Assembly (NCBI GenBank): GCA_030491005.1 | Contig: JAKZMJ010000001.1 | Location: forward strand, 1-64,000 | DNA length: 64,000 nt | Reading direction: 5' to 3' | Source: Sulfurospirillum sp. | GTDB lineage: Bacteria; Campylobacterota; Campylobacteria; Campylobacterales; Arcobacteraceae | Shown here: positions 41,595-50,384 of the stretch, one piece after another | Position numbering within the stretch: position 1 is the stretch's first letter | How the letters are laid out: the number at the start of each line of letters is the position of its first letter | The notes under the pieces: generated by a model | Told to the model about the DNA's origin: nothing | Databases searched by the model: none | Seen by the model: the letters and a program-made list of their open reading frames with translations, nothing else | Made by a program: the position numbers and the translations under genes

Positions 41595-42649
41595 GTTTTA
41601 AAGTTGAGATAGAACCAACAGGAGATATAGTAGAAGTACAAGAAGGGCAGACTATTTTAGATGCTGCTTTAAGGCAAGGGGTTTATATACCCCATTGTTG
41701 TAACCATGGGCTTTGTGGAACTTGTAAAGTTGAAATACTTGAAGGAGAAGTAAATTATGGTGAAGCCTCTCCTTTTGCTTTAATGGATATGGAAAGAAAT
41801 GAAGGCAAATGTTTAGCTTGTACTGCTACTATTAAAGAAGATATTGTAATTGAAGCAGATATTGATGAAGATATAGATGCTTTAAGTATTCCTGTAAAAG
41901 ATTTTATGGGTACAGTTGTAGAAGTGAAAGATTTAACTCCTCGAATAAAAGGTGTTTTTATTGAACTTGATGACGAAATCAAATTTCAAGCTGGACAATA
42001 TATCCAATATCATGTACCAGGATTTGAAGAACCTCGTGCTTTTTCACTTTGTAATTCTTCAAATAAATCTAATATTATAGAATTAAATATTTCTCTAATC
42101 CCTGATGGTGAAGCTACTCCTTGGATACATCAAAATGTTAAAGTAGGAGCTAGAAGAAAAATAACAGGTCCATTTGGAAGGTTTTTTGTAAGAGTTAGTG
42201 CAAATAAACCTATAATATTTTTTGCAGGTGGGGCAGGTCTTTCAAGCCCTAAATCTATGATTTTAGAACAATTAGAAAATAAAAATACTTTACCAATAAC
42301 ACTTTTTCATGGAGCTAGAAATCAAGAAGAACTATATTATGCAAATTTATTTTATGACTTAGAAAAACAATATACAAATTTTACTTATATTCCTGTTTTA
42401 TCTAATAAAGATTTAAAAAATTGGAATGGTGAAGTAGGATTTTTAAATGATGTTGCAAAAAAGAAGTATGATAATAATTTTGCAGGACATAAAGCATATT
42501 TATGTGGACCTCCTCTTATGATTGATACTTGTATTACAACTTTAATGAGAGGAAGATTATTTGAAAGAGATATTTATATAGAAAAGTTTTTTTCTAAAGC
42601 TGACTTAAATGCTACAAGCTTAAAAAGTCCATTATTTAAGTCAATATGA
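41591..42649 (+). CDS. dmpP: Phenol hydroxylase reductase (DmpP-like)
   Basis: This 352-residue flavin/iron-sulfur reductase passes electrons from NADH to the oxygenase. The plant-type [2Fe-2S] motif is HCCNHGLCGTC (cysteines 37, 42, 45) with a fourth ligand C77 in KCLACT; the FAD site is RAFSLCNSS (near 151); the NAD site includes GGAGLSSPKSM and CGPPLMID. The gene begins with GTG at 41591, overlapping dmpO. It closes the operon. Confidence 0.94.
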   Translation: MSFKVEIEPTGDIVEVQEGQTILDAALRQGVYIPHCCNHGLCGTCKVEILEGEVNYGEASPFALMDMERNEGKCLACTATIKEDIVIEADIDEDIDALSIPVKDFMGTVVEVKDLTPRIKGVFIELDDEIKFQAGQYIQYHVPGFEEPRAFSLCNSSNKSNIIELNISLIPDGEATPWIHQNVKVGARRKITGPFGRFFVRVSANKPIIFFAGGAGLSSPKSMILEQLENKNTLPITLFHGARNQEELYYANLFYDLEKQYTNFTYIPVLSNKDLKNWNGEVGFLNDVAKKKYDNNFAGHKAYLCGPPLMIDTCITTLMRGRLFERDIYIEKFFSKADLNATSLKSPLFKSI

Positions 42650-42700
42650 TGTTTGAATACACCAAAAAAGCTTGATTTAAGTCTGGACTTATCTAAAATC

Positions 42701-42723
42701 ATATCAAGATTTAATCTTGATAT
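42701..42723. terminator. Hairpin between converging phenol-hydroxylase and ABC operons
   Basis: A 10-bp perfect stem (ATATCAAGAT at 42701-42710, complement at 42714-42723) has a three-base loop. Read on the minus strand it is followed by GATTTTAG, so it best ends the ABC operon; it could also limit read-through from dmpP. The U run is weak. Confidence 0.45.
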
Positions 42724-42729
42724 AGTCTC

Positions 42730-43530
42730 TTAGGTTCTCCACGATAATACTCTTCTTTCTATAATACCACTTATAAAATTTATTATAACTCCCATAAAAG
42801 ATAGTATTGTAACACCTGCAAAAAGTCTTTCTAAATCATATAAAGAACCAGCTTCTAATACATAAGCTCCAATTCCATATGATGCACCTAACATTTCAGC
42901 AGCTACGAGTAAAATAAGTCCAATGGCTAATGAAATTCTTAAACCAGAAATAATACCAGGTAATGCTCCAGGAAGTACAATTTTTCGAACAATAGAAAAC
43001 CAAGATAAGCCAAAACTTTGCCCCATTCGTATTAAGCCTCTATCTACATTATCAACTGCTGCATAAGTTGCGATAATTGTTGGAGTAAAAGTTCCTAAAG
43101 CAATTAATGCGTATTTTGAACCCTCATCAATACCAAACCAAATAACAAATAAAGGAAGAAGTGCAATTTTTGGTACAGGAAATAATGCAGCAACAAGAGG
43201 TAATAAGCCTGCTCGTGCAAGATTAAATAAAGCAATTCCTACACCAACTAATATTCCAAGTGAGAGTCCAAAGAATGACCCTATTAATAATCTTGATAAT
43301 GAAGGTGCAAGATGTTTGTACAATAAACCAGTATCATATAATTCAACAAAAGCTTCAAATACTCCTGATGGTTTAGGTAAGGTTAAATTTGAAATAAATC
43401 CAGTACTAGTTCCCCATTCTAATAGTGCTATTAATATGATAAAAACAATAGGTGCAATATACGGAATTGGATGATAAGTAAAACCTGAACCTCTAAATAT
43501 TATTTCTTTTTTTTCATCTTTTTTATCCAT
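42730..43530 (-). CDS. ABC transporter permease, SsuC/TauC-like
   Basis: This 266-residue permease has about six membrane segments, after a short polar start (MDKKDEKKEIIFRGSGF). The ATPase-contact loop is around residues 165-190 (GQSFGLSWFSIVRKIVLPGALP, given in part as GLSWFSIVRKIVLP). The start overlaps the ATPase gene by eight bases. It forms the channel of an importer of the nitrate/sulfonate/taurine class. Confidence 0.88.
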   Translation of the reverse strand: MDKKDEKKEIIFRGSGFTYHPIPYIAPIVFIILIALLEWGTSTGFISNLTLPKPSGVFEAFVELYDTGLLYKHLAPSLSRLLIGSFFGLSLGILVGVGIALFNLARAGLLPLVAALFPVPKIALLPLFVIWFGIDEGSKYALIALGTFTPTIIATYAAVDNVDRGLIRMGQSFGLSWFSIVRKIVLPGALPGIISGLRISLAIGLILLVAAEMLGASYGIGAYVLEAGSLYDLERLFAGVTILSFMGVIINFISGIIERRVLSWRT

Positions 43531-44290
43531 GAATTACTTCCTTGTCTGCTTGCATGGCTTCATCTTTCATAAGATTCCATAAATACTTTTGTTTTTCATC
43601 AAGTATTAATTTATTATTTTTTCTCATATTTAAAGGAATGTCAATATTCATTATTTCGTGAATACTTCCAGGTCTTCTACTTAATACAATAATTTTATGA
43701 CCAAGTCTTACAGCTTCTTCTAAATTATGAGTTACATAACAAGCTGTAAAATTTTCTTTAAGCCATAAGTTAACTAAATCGTCCATTAGAAATTCTCTTG
43801 TTTGACTATCTAAGGCAGATAGTGGTTCATCCATAAGCATAACAGCAGGTTTTACACTAAGAGCTCTAGCAATTGCAACTCTTTGTTTCATTCCACCACT
43901 TAAATTTTTAGGTAATACATGTTTAAAATCACTTAGTTTAGTTCTTTCAAGAACATTGTGGACAATTTCTTTAATTTCATTTTTACTTAATTTATGATCT
44001 TCTAAAACTAAAGAAATATTATCATATACATTTCTCCAAGGTAATAGTGCAAAATCTTGGAAAATATAAGTCAGAGGATTAAGAGAATTTAAAGGGGGCT
44101 TTCCTATTTGATAAATTTTACCACTAGAAGGTTTTTCTAAACCTCCTATTAGTTTAAGTAATGTTGATTTTCCACAACCAGAAGGTCCAACAATACATAC
44201 AATCTCATGTTCTTTTATTTCAATATTAATATTTTTTAATACTTCAGTTTCACCATAATTGTGTGAAACATTTTCAATAAGTATATTCAT
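43523..44290 (-). CDS. ABC transporter ATPase, SsuB/TauB-like
   Basis: This 255-residue ATPase has Walker A GPSGCGKST (about residues 36-44), Q-loop FQDFALLPW, signature LSGGMKQR and Walker B VMLMDEPLSALD. The gene lies 18 bases after the binding-protein gene and overlaps the permease gene by eight. It is of the same class as the ATPase at 4468, but the two differ throughout, so they are separate systems. Confidence 0.9.
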   Translation of the reverse strand: MNILIENVSHNYGETEVLKNINIEIKEHEIVCIVGPSGCGKSTLLKLIGGLEKPSSGKIYQIGKPPLNSLNPLTYIFQDFALLPWRNVYDNISLVLEDHKLSKNEIKEIVHNVLERTKLSDFKHVLPKNLSGGMKQRVAIARALSVKPAVMLMDEPLSALDSQTREFLMDDLVNLWLKENFTACYVTHNLEEAVRLGHKIIVLSRRPGSIHEIMNIDIPLNMRKNNKLILDEKQKYLWNLMKDEAMQADKEVIHG

Positions 44291-44308
44291 AAAGTTCCTT
44301 ATTTACTA

Positions 44309-45313
44309 CTAATATGTATCAACATAACTTACATCAACTAGCATATCCATTGTGATGTGTTGTTTTACTAATTTCTCAGCTTTAAACCAGTTTAATTGAT
44401 CTTTAATATTAGTTATATTTAATTTTGCATTTTTATTTATACGCATTGCTCCATTTCTAATAGATGGTGCTGCTTTAGCATAAGGTTTACTAGTATAAAC
44501 ATATTTATGTATAAGTTTTATCATATCTTCTGATGTTTTTTTATTCGTAGTTTTATCAACAAGTGCATTATTAAAGTCATCTACTCCTCTTGAAAAGGCT
44601 TTTAGGAAGGACTTTACTAATTTACGATCATTTTTAGCATGTTTTGCAGATGTAAAAACAGTAGTAACTTGATAATTTGGAATATAATCAGAAATTTTAC
44701 CAATAATAGCTATCTTAGGACTTTTTGCAAGTGCTTTTGCAATATGAGGAACTATTGACCAAGCATCAATTTGTTCTGATTTTAAAGCACCAATAATCGC
44801 ACCTACTTTTTGTAATGGTTTTAATTTAATTTCTGAAGCTTTAAACCCTTCCTTTTGTGCAATTTTATGTGCCATATAATGAAAAGAAGAACCTGTTTGA
44901 GTTATACCAAAAGTATGACCTCTTAAATTAGCAGGAGTTTTTAAGCCATTGTTGATAGCTTTTTGTGAAGCTATAATCAAGTTCCCATCTATGCCTTTTT
45001 CTTCATGTAAAGCACCACCTATAACTTTGATGACACCTTTTCCTGCAAGATTAATAAGCCCACCTGAAATAGCAGTTACTGCAAAATCAACATCTCCTGA
45101 AGCAATTGCAACTGCCATGGGTTGTGCTGATTTAAAAAACCTAAATTCAACTTCAAGTCCAACGTCCTTAAAATAACCTTTTTCAAAAGCAATAAAATTT
45201 GGAGCATGAGAAGTAAAACGAAGAGCTCCTACTTTAATCTTATCCAAAGCACTAGCAGTGCTTACTCCAAACGCAAGTATAATTCCTAAACAAACTATTA
45301 ACTTTAAAAACAT
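44309..45313 (-). CDS. ABC transporter periplasmic binding protein, SsuA/NMT1-like
   Basis: This 334-residue exported protein has a signal peptide ending at ASALDK, followed by IKVGALRFTSHAPNFIAFEKGYF, the opening of NMT1/SsuA-like binding proteins. GDVDFAVTAISGG and TFGITQTGSSFHYMAH are hinge and ligand-pocket regions. The ligand is unknown; related proteins bind sulfonates, thiamine precursors or aromatic acids. Its operon converges on the phenol-hydroxylase operon with only about 80 bases between, which makes an aromatic or sulfur compound plausible but unproven. Confidence 0.82.
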   Translation of the reverse strand: MFLKLIVCLGIILAFGVSTASALDKIKVGALRFTSHAPNFIAFEKGYFKDVGLEVEFRFFKSAQPMAVAIASGDVDFAVTAISGGLINLAGKGVIKVIGGALHEEKGIDGNLIIASQKAINNGLKTPANLRGHTFGITQTGSSFHYMAHKIAQKEGFKASEIKLKPLQKVGAIIGALKSEQIDAWSIVPHIAKALAKSPKIAIIGKISDYIPNYQVTTVFTSAKHAKNDRKLVKSFLKAFSRGVDDFNNALVDKTTNKKTSEDMIKLIHKYVYTSKPYAKAAPSIRNGAMRINKNAKLNITNIKDQLNWFKAEKLVKQHITMDMLVDVSYVDTY

Positions 45314-45469
45314 TTTAAACTCCTTTTTTAATATAAAGGTTAACTTTAACTAAAACTTACTTAAATATATTAAAACTTAGGTAATTATGAATACTAGTAT
45401 TTTTCATAAAGTCTAAATTTTTTAATGTTTCAATTTAAGTTTCACTTAGAGAATAAAAATAATATTTTG

Positions 45470-46639
45470 CTAAGTATCACTATTAAAAACATCGCGTGTA
45501 AATACTTTATCTTTTACATCTTCTAATATGTTCTCAAATCTATTTGCTACAATTACATCTGAGATATTTTTAAACTCTTCTAAGTTTGTAAAAACTTTTG
45601 AGTGAAAAAACTCACTTTGTTTTAAATTAGGTTCATAAACAATGACTTCTATACCTTTAGCTTTAATTCTTTTCATAATTCCTTGAATAGAGGAACTTCT
45701 AAAATTATCGCTTCCTTCTTTCATAACAAGTCTATAAATACCTACAACTTTGGGCTTTGAAGAAATAATACAATTAGCTATAAAATCTTTTCTTGTAGTA
45801 TTAGAATCAACTATTGCAGATATTAGATTATGAGGAACATCCTTATAGTTTGCTCTTAATTGTTTAGTATCTTTTGGTAAACAATATCCACCATAACCAA
45901 AACTTGGATTATTATAATGTGTCCCAATTCTAGGGTCGAATCCAACTCCATTTATAATATCTTTTGTATTTAAATCATGACTTAAGGCATATGAATCTAA
46001 TTCATTAAAATATGCAACTCTCATAGCAAGATAAGTATTTGAAAATAATTTTATAGCTTCTGCTTCATTTGAATTAGTTAAAAGAATATCAATATTTTTT
46101 TTCTTAGCACCTTTTGCTAAAAGATTTGCAAAGGTTTTTGCTTCATTATTTTTTGCTCCAACAATTATTCTACTTGGATACAAATTATCATATAAGGCTT
46201 TTCCTTCTCTTAAAAACTCTGGTGAAAAAATAATATTTTTAGTATTGAATTTTTTATTTATATCTTGTGTATATCCTACAGGTATAGTTGATTTTATAAT
46301 TATACTTGCTTTTTTATTTATGCTTAAAGCTTCTTTTATTACAAGTTCAACTAAGGAAGTATCAAAAGAATTTGTTATTTCATCATAATTTGTAGGTGTA
46401 CAAACTATGATAAAATCAGCATTAGTATAAGCTTCATTTTTATCTAAAGTAGCCTTAAAGTTTAGATTTTGTTTTGCTAGATATTGTGATATTTCTTTAT
46501 CTTCAATGGGTGATATTTTATTATTTATCATTTGTACTTTTTCTTCTACTACATCTAATGCTATTACTTCATTATTTTGTGCTAAAAGAAGTCCATTTGA
46601 AAGCCCTACATATCCAGTACCAACTATTGTGATTTTCAT
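45470..46639 (-). CDS. ugd: UDP-glucose/GDP-mannose-type 6-dehydrogenase
   Basis: This 389-residue enzyme oxidises a nucleotide sugar to the uronate, for surface polysaccharides. It has the NAD motif GTGYVGLS (residues 7-14), [28 protein letters not shown] and the catalytic cysteine in [10 protein letters not shown]. The length fits the short UDP-glucose dehydrogenase form. It is divergent from the phosphohexomutase gene, which fits a sugar-nucleotide role. Confidence 0.88.
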   Translation of the reverse strand: MKITIVGTGYVGLSNGLLLAQNNEVIALDVVEEKVQMINNKISPIEDKEISQYLAKQNLNFKATLDKNEAYTNADFIIVCTPTNYDEITNSFDTSLVELVIKEALSINKKASIIIKSTIPVGYTQDINKKFNTKNIIFSPEFLREGKALYDNLYPSRIIVGAKNNEAKTFANLLAKGAKKKNIDILLTNSNEAEAIKLFSNTYLAMRVAYFNELDSYALSHDLNTKDIINGVGFDPRIGTHYNNPSFGYGGYCLPKDTKQLRANYKDVPHNLISAIVDSNTTRKDFIANCIISSKPKVVGIYRLVMKEGSDNFRSSSIQGIMKRIKAKGIEVIVYEPNLKQSEFFHSKVFTNLEEFKNISDVIVANRFENILEDVKDKVFTRDVFNSDT

Positions 46640-46713
46640 ATAATTCCTTATTTTTATACATTAATCGCGATTGTATCATTTAAACGCTAAAATAACAAAA
46701 ATGAAGGACAAGA

Positions 46714-48102
46714 ATGATAAATAAAACGATATTTAGGGAATATGATATTAGAGGTGTTATAGATGATGATTTAAATGAACAAAGTGTAAAACTTTTAGCT
46801 TATTATTTAGGTTTAGAAATCATCAAAAAAACAAATATTAAAAATCCTTTTGTTGTTATAGGATATGATGCAAGAACACATTGTCTTAAATTATTTGAAT
46901 ACTTAACATCTGGCCTTAATAAAGCATCTTGTAAGGTTCTAGGTATGGGTATGGTTGCTACTGGCGTTAATTATTTTGCTTCATTTCAAACATTTGGTAC
47001 AAAAAAACCAAGTGCATCTATTATGATAACAGGTTCACATAACCCAAGCCAATATAATGGTTTTAAAATGACTATTAATAATCTACCATTTTTTGGAAAA
47101 GATATAACAAGCTTGGGAAATACTATTATAAACAATGCTAATTTAAAAATAAAAGATGATACTACCTATGAAGAAATAGATGTTAAATCTATATATATAG
47201 CTTATATGTTAAAAGAATTTCAACACTTAAAAGCTATGAAAACAAAGTTTGTAATTGATTGTGGGAATGGTGTTGCAAATACAGTTCTAGGAGAAATTTT
47301 AGATAAATTAGAATTAAATTATAAAGGAATATACTGCGAACCAGATGGAACTTTTCCAAACCACCATCCAGATCCAAGTGAAGAAAAGAACTTAGTTGAT
47401 CTTAAAAAAATATTAAAAGACGATTATGAATATGCCTTTGCTTATGATGGAGATGCTGATAGAATAGCATTTTTAACACAAGAGTATAATATAAAAGGTG
47501 ACTTAATGGCAATTTTATTTGCAAAAACTATGACTAATCCTATAATAATTGGTGAAGTTAAATGTTCACAAATTATGTATGACATTATAAATAAATCTGG
47601 AAAAGCAATAATGTATAAAACAGGACATAGTAATCTAAAAGTAAAATTAAAAGAAGAAAATGCACACTTTGCAGCTGAAGTGTCTGGACATTTGTTTTTC
47701 AATGATAGATATTATGGTTTTGATGATGCCGTTTATGCTACATTTAGAATTTTAGAATTAATTTATAATGGTATGAATATAAATGAAGAAATTAAAAACC
47801 TACCAAAAGTATACTCAACTGAAGAAATAAAAATAGAAACAACAGATGAAGAAAAGTTTGTATTAGTTGATAAGATAAAAGAGCTTTTACAAAATCCTAT
47901 TCTTGATTTTCCTAAAATAATTGATATTATTTATATAGATGGTGTTCGTATTATATTTGACAAAGGTTGGGCATTAATAAGAGCTTCAAATACGACACCT
48001 ATATTAGTAACAAGATTTGAATCAAAAGATAAAACACTTTTAGAAGAATATCAAGAAAAAACAAATAAACTTATAAAAACTGCACAAGATAGTTTGAGTT
48101 AA
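46714..48102 (+). CDS. manB: Phosphomannomutase/phosphoglucomutase
   Basis: This 462-residue enzyme moves phosphate between C1 and C6 of mannose or glucose. The catalytic serine is in TGSHNPSQYNGFK (near residue 109), the metal loop is DGDADRIAF (near 246) and the sugar-binding motif is EVSGHLFF. It opens IFREYDIRGVID, typical of AlgC/ManB proteins. Product names vary between these; the exact sugar is not fixed by the sequence. Confidence 0.88.
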   Translation: MINKTIFREYDIRGVIDDDLNEQSVKLLAYYLGLEIIKKTNIKNPFVVIGYDARTHCLKLFEYLTSGLNKASCKVLGMGMVATGVNYFASFQTFGTKKPSASIMITGSHNPSQYNGFKMTINNLPFFGKDITSLGNTIINNANLKIKDDTTYEEIDVKSIYIAYMLKEFQHLKAMKTKFVIDCGNGVANTVLGEILDKLELNYKGIYCEPDGTFPNHHPDPSEEKNLVDLKKILKDDYEYAFAYDGDADRIAFLTQEYNIKGDLMAILFAKTMTNPIIIGEVKCSQIMYDIINKSGKAIMYKTGHSNLKVKLKEENAHFAAEVSGHLFFNDRYYGFDDAVYATFRILELIYNGMNINEEIKNLPKVYSTEEIKIETTDEEKFVLVDKIKELLQNPILDFPKIIDIIYIDGVRIIFDKGWALIRASNTTPILVTRFESKDKTLLEEYQEKTNKLIKTAQDSLS

Positions 48103-48131
48103 TTTATATTTACACTAGCTATTTAAGAAAA

Positions 48132-49418
48132 TTACTTTAAATATTTTAAAATTTCTTCTTTATCTATTAGAGGAAATTTTTTGTCATATATAGTCTGAAA
48201 TTCTTCATCACCTTTTCCAAGAATTAATAATACATTTTTAGAACTTTGTTTTGTAAGCTTAATTGCTTGTTTGATAGCTTCTTTACGATTTACTTCAAGT
48301 GTAACTTTTGTTTTATTATTAATACCTTCTAAGATATCATTGATAATTAAATCAGGGTCTTCAAAGCGTGGATTATCAGATGTTAATATAATCTTTTTTG
48401 CATAAATATTTGCTATTTTTCCCATAACAGAGCGTTTAGTTTTGTCCCTATCTCCACCTGCTCCAAAAACGGTAATAATATCTTTGTGATTAAAACTTTT
48501 ATAAACTTCTTCCATGCCAGCTGGAGTATGAGCGAAATCAACAATAATTAAAGGGTCGTTTGAGATGATTTCCATACGACCAGAAACTCCAGCAAAGTTT
48601 TCTACAACTTCACATATATTCTCTAAACTTTTATTTGTACAAATATGAACAGCTGCGATTGAAGCAGTTAAATTATAGATATTAAAAACTCCCATCATAG
48701 GAGATGTAAAATCAACAATTTTATCAAAATTGGCAATAGCAACCTGCATACCTTCTTTAAAGCAATAAGCTTGTACTTTATAAGTTGAAGGTTCATCAAG
48801 TCCATAAGCAAAACCATTTTTTATATTATATACGGCTTTTTTTTCATCTTTGTTAATAAGTTTTTTACCCTCATCACTAAAAAATGAATTCTTTACCTTT
48901 ATATATTCTTCAATTGTATTGTGATAATCAAGATGATCTCTTGTGATATTAGTTAAAATCTTAAGTTCAAAATTTAAACCCTCTATTCTATTTTGTGCTA
49001 AAGCATGTGAGCTTACTTCCATAATAAAAAAATCGCATTTATTATTAATGGCTTCTTGTATATTTGAAAAATTTTCAAGTTGCATAGGAGTGGTTAGTGA
49101 GTATTCTTTAAGTCTTTTATCATTTATAAAAAAACCTCTTGTACCTTGAAGAGCTACTTTATAGTTTAAATCTAATAAAAAAGAATAAATAGCAGCAGCT
49201 GTTGTAGTTTTTCCATTTGTTCCTGTTATTCCTATGATTTTAATTGAAGTAAAATCTACGTACTTACAAAGCTTTAAACTAGAAATTATATCTTTAGCTA
49301 GATTATCTTTTGCATTTTTTATAAATGCTTTATTTTGTTCATTAAAAACAAAAATAGTATTTTCATTAACTTCTTTTGAATTATCTGTAAAATCTTGATT
49401 ATTAATCTTTATAATCAA
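48132..49418 (-). CDS. murE: UDP-MurNAc-tripeptide synthetase MurE
   Basis: This 428-residue ligase adds meso-diaminopimelate to UDP-MurNAc-dipeptide in peptidoglycan synthesis. The ATP site is ITGTNGKTTTAAA (near residue 64), the carbamylated-lysine region follows VSGRMEII, and the DAP-specific signature DNPRFEDP is present (near 352). It is shorter at the N-terminus than the Escherichia coli enzyme, as is common in Campylobacterota. The start overlaps the upstream gene by four bases. Confidence 0.92.
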   Translation of the reverse strand: MIIKINNQDFTDNSKEVNENTIFVFNEQNKAFIKNAKDNLAKDIISSLKLCKYVDFTSIKIIGITGTNGKTTTAAAIYSFLLDLNYKVALQGTRGFFINDKRLKEYSLTTPMQLENFSNIQEAINNKCDFFIMEVSSHALAQNRIEGLNFELKILTNITRDHLDYHNTIEEYIKVKNSFFSDEGKKLINKDEKKAVYNIKNGFAYGLDEPSTYKVQAYCFKEGMQVAIANFDKIVDFTSPMMGVFNIYNLTASIAAVHICTNKSLENICEVVENFAGVSGRMEIISNDPLIIVDFAHTPAGMEEVYKSFNHKDIITVFGAGGDRDKTKRSVMGKIANIYAKKIILTSDNPRFEDPDLIINDILEGINNKTKVTLEVNRKEAIKQAIKLTKQSSKNVLLILGKGDEEFQTIYDKKFPLIDKEEILKYLK

Positions 49419-49993
49419 GATTTTTTAGCTTCTAATTTTTTATATAGTTGTTCAATTTTTGAATCATAAGCAAAATGATCGTTAAAGCCATCTAAATATG
49501 TATAGGCTGTATTATTAAAATCATTATCTATTAGCTTATTAACAAAATCAAAAAATTGTTCTTTAGATTCAATAGCTACTTTTGTTGAGAACATAATATC
49601 TTCAAATGCTATTTTAAAAGATCCTCGTGTTTTAATTATATTTTTGAAATCTTCATATCTAATAACATTTAAACTATCAATAGTAGATGAAGATAAACCA
49701 TTTATTATTTCAATCATTTGATGGATATCACCCTCATATTGATTAATTAAAATATTAGTATCTTTAAAAGCATTCTCATAATTAATTTCTTTTGCAATTG
49801 AAAAATAATTATATAAAGAAAGTGCTTTATTGGGATCTTCGTATCCAATATCACATAATAAAGCGTATAGTTCATATTCTTTGTCTTTTGGAAAACTTGT
49901 TGATAATTGAGAATATATGAATAATGCTTCTTTAAAGTTAGTTTTTAAAAAAAGTGAATTTGCTATATTTACTAATCTTTGTTCATCTATCAT
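49415..49993 (-). CDS. Conserved TPR-like protein of unknown function
   Basis: This 192-residue cytoplasmic protein is mostly helical; its first half (LVNIANSLFLKTNFKEALFIYSQL, DPNKALSLYNYFSIAKEI) has the look of tetratricopeptide helices. There is no signal or membrane segment. It lies between a NifU-like gene and murE with four-base overlaps on both sides, so its expression is tightly tied to them. I know no function. Confidence 0.6.
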   Translation of the reverse strand: MIDEQRLVNIANSLFLKTNFKEALFIYSQLSTSFPKDKEYELYALLCDIGYEDPNKALSLYNYFSIAKEINYENAFKDTNILINQYEGDIHQMIEIINGLSSSTIDSLNVIRYEDFKNIIKTRGSFKIAFEDIMFSTKVAIESKEQFFDFVNKLIDNDFNNTAYTYLDGFNDHFAYDSKIEQLYKKLEAKKS

Positions 49994-50271
49994 AATAAAT
50001 CCTTTAAATTCTGCTCCATATTTTCAGGAACGTTGATTATTCTAAGATCGGGATGAATATGTGTTTTTAACTCTTTTTCAACAATAAATTTTAAAGTACT
50101 AGAACTTGCACTACATCCAATACAAGCTCCTCTTAATTGTACAAAAATATTTCCATCTATTATATCTAATAATATTATGTCACCACCATCACTTGCTAAC
50201 ATTGGAGCTATTTTTGTTTTAATTAAATTATTAACAGGAAACTTTAAATCTTCATCTGAAAATGGCATCAT
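49990..50271 (-). CDS. NifU-like iron-sulfur scaffold protein
   Basis: This 93-residue protein is the C-terminal NifU-type domain alone. The conserved motif is RGACIGCSASSSTLK with the CxxC pair (about residues 59-62) that carries an iron-sulfur cluster, preceded by LASDGGDIILLDI. It would help deliver clusters to other proteins. It overlaps the next gene by four bases and follows a 33-residue membrane protein gene. Confidence 0.85.
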   Translation of the reverse strand: MMPFSDEDLKFPVNNLIKTKIAPMLASDGGDIILLDIIDGNIFVQLRGACIGCSASSSTLKFIVEKELKTHIHPDLRIINVPENMEQNLKDLL

Positions 50272-50282
50272 CTTACAAACCT

Positions 50283-50384
50283 TTATTTGTTTTTTTTAAC
50301 ATAAAATATTCCAATAGCAATTAAAATACAAATAACTGCTATGCTTTGAAATATAAAGCCAAGAGTAACTTCTTGTTCAAACAT
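50283..50384 (-). CDS. 33-residue single-span membrane protein
   Basis: This small gene lies between ileS and the NifU-like gene. It encodes [10 protein letters not shown] then a membrane segment of about 19 residues (IFQSIAVICILIAIGIFYV) and a basic end KKNK. The ATG overlaps the ileS stop by one base (TAATG on the minus strand), which favours real translation. It could be a small membrane regulator or tail-less helper; I do not recognise it. Confidence 0.55.
   Translation of the reverse strand: MFEQEVTLGFIFQSIAVICILIAIGIFYVKKNK

Noticed and set aside
45390-45401. 12-bp palindrome AATACTAGTATT upstream of the importer binding-protein gene at 44309
   Set aside because: Short palindromes of A, T and a central CTAG are expected by chance in such AT-rich DNA, and no second copy or nearby promoter supports it.
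46663-46672. Palindrome AATCGCGATT between ugd and the phosphohexomutase gene
   Set aside because: It is only 10 bp and no flanking symmetry or promoter alignment could be shown.
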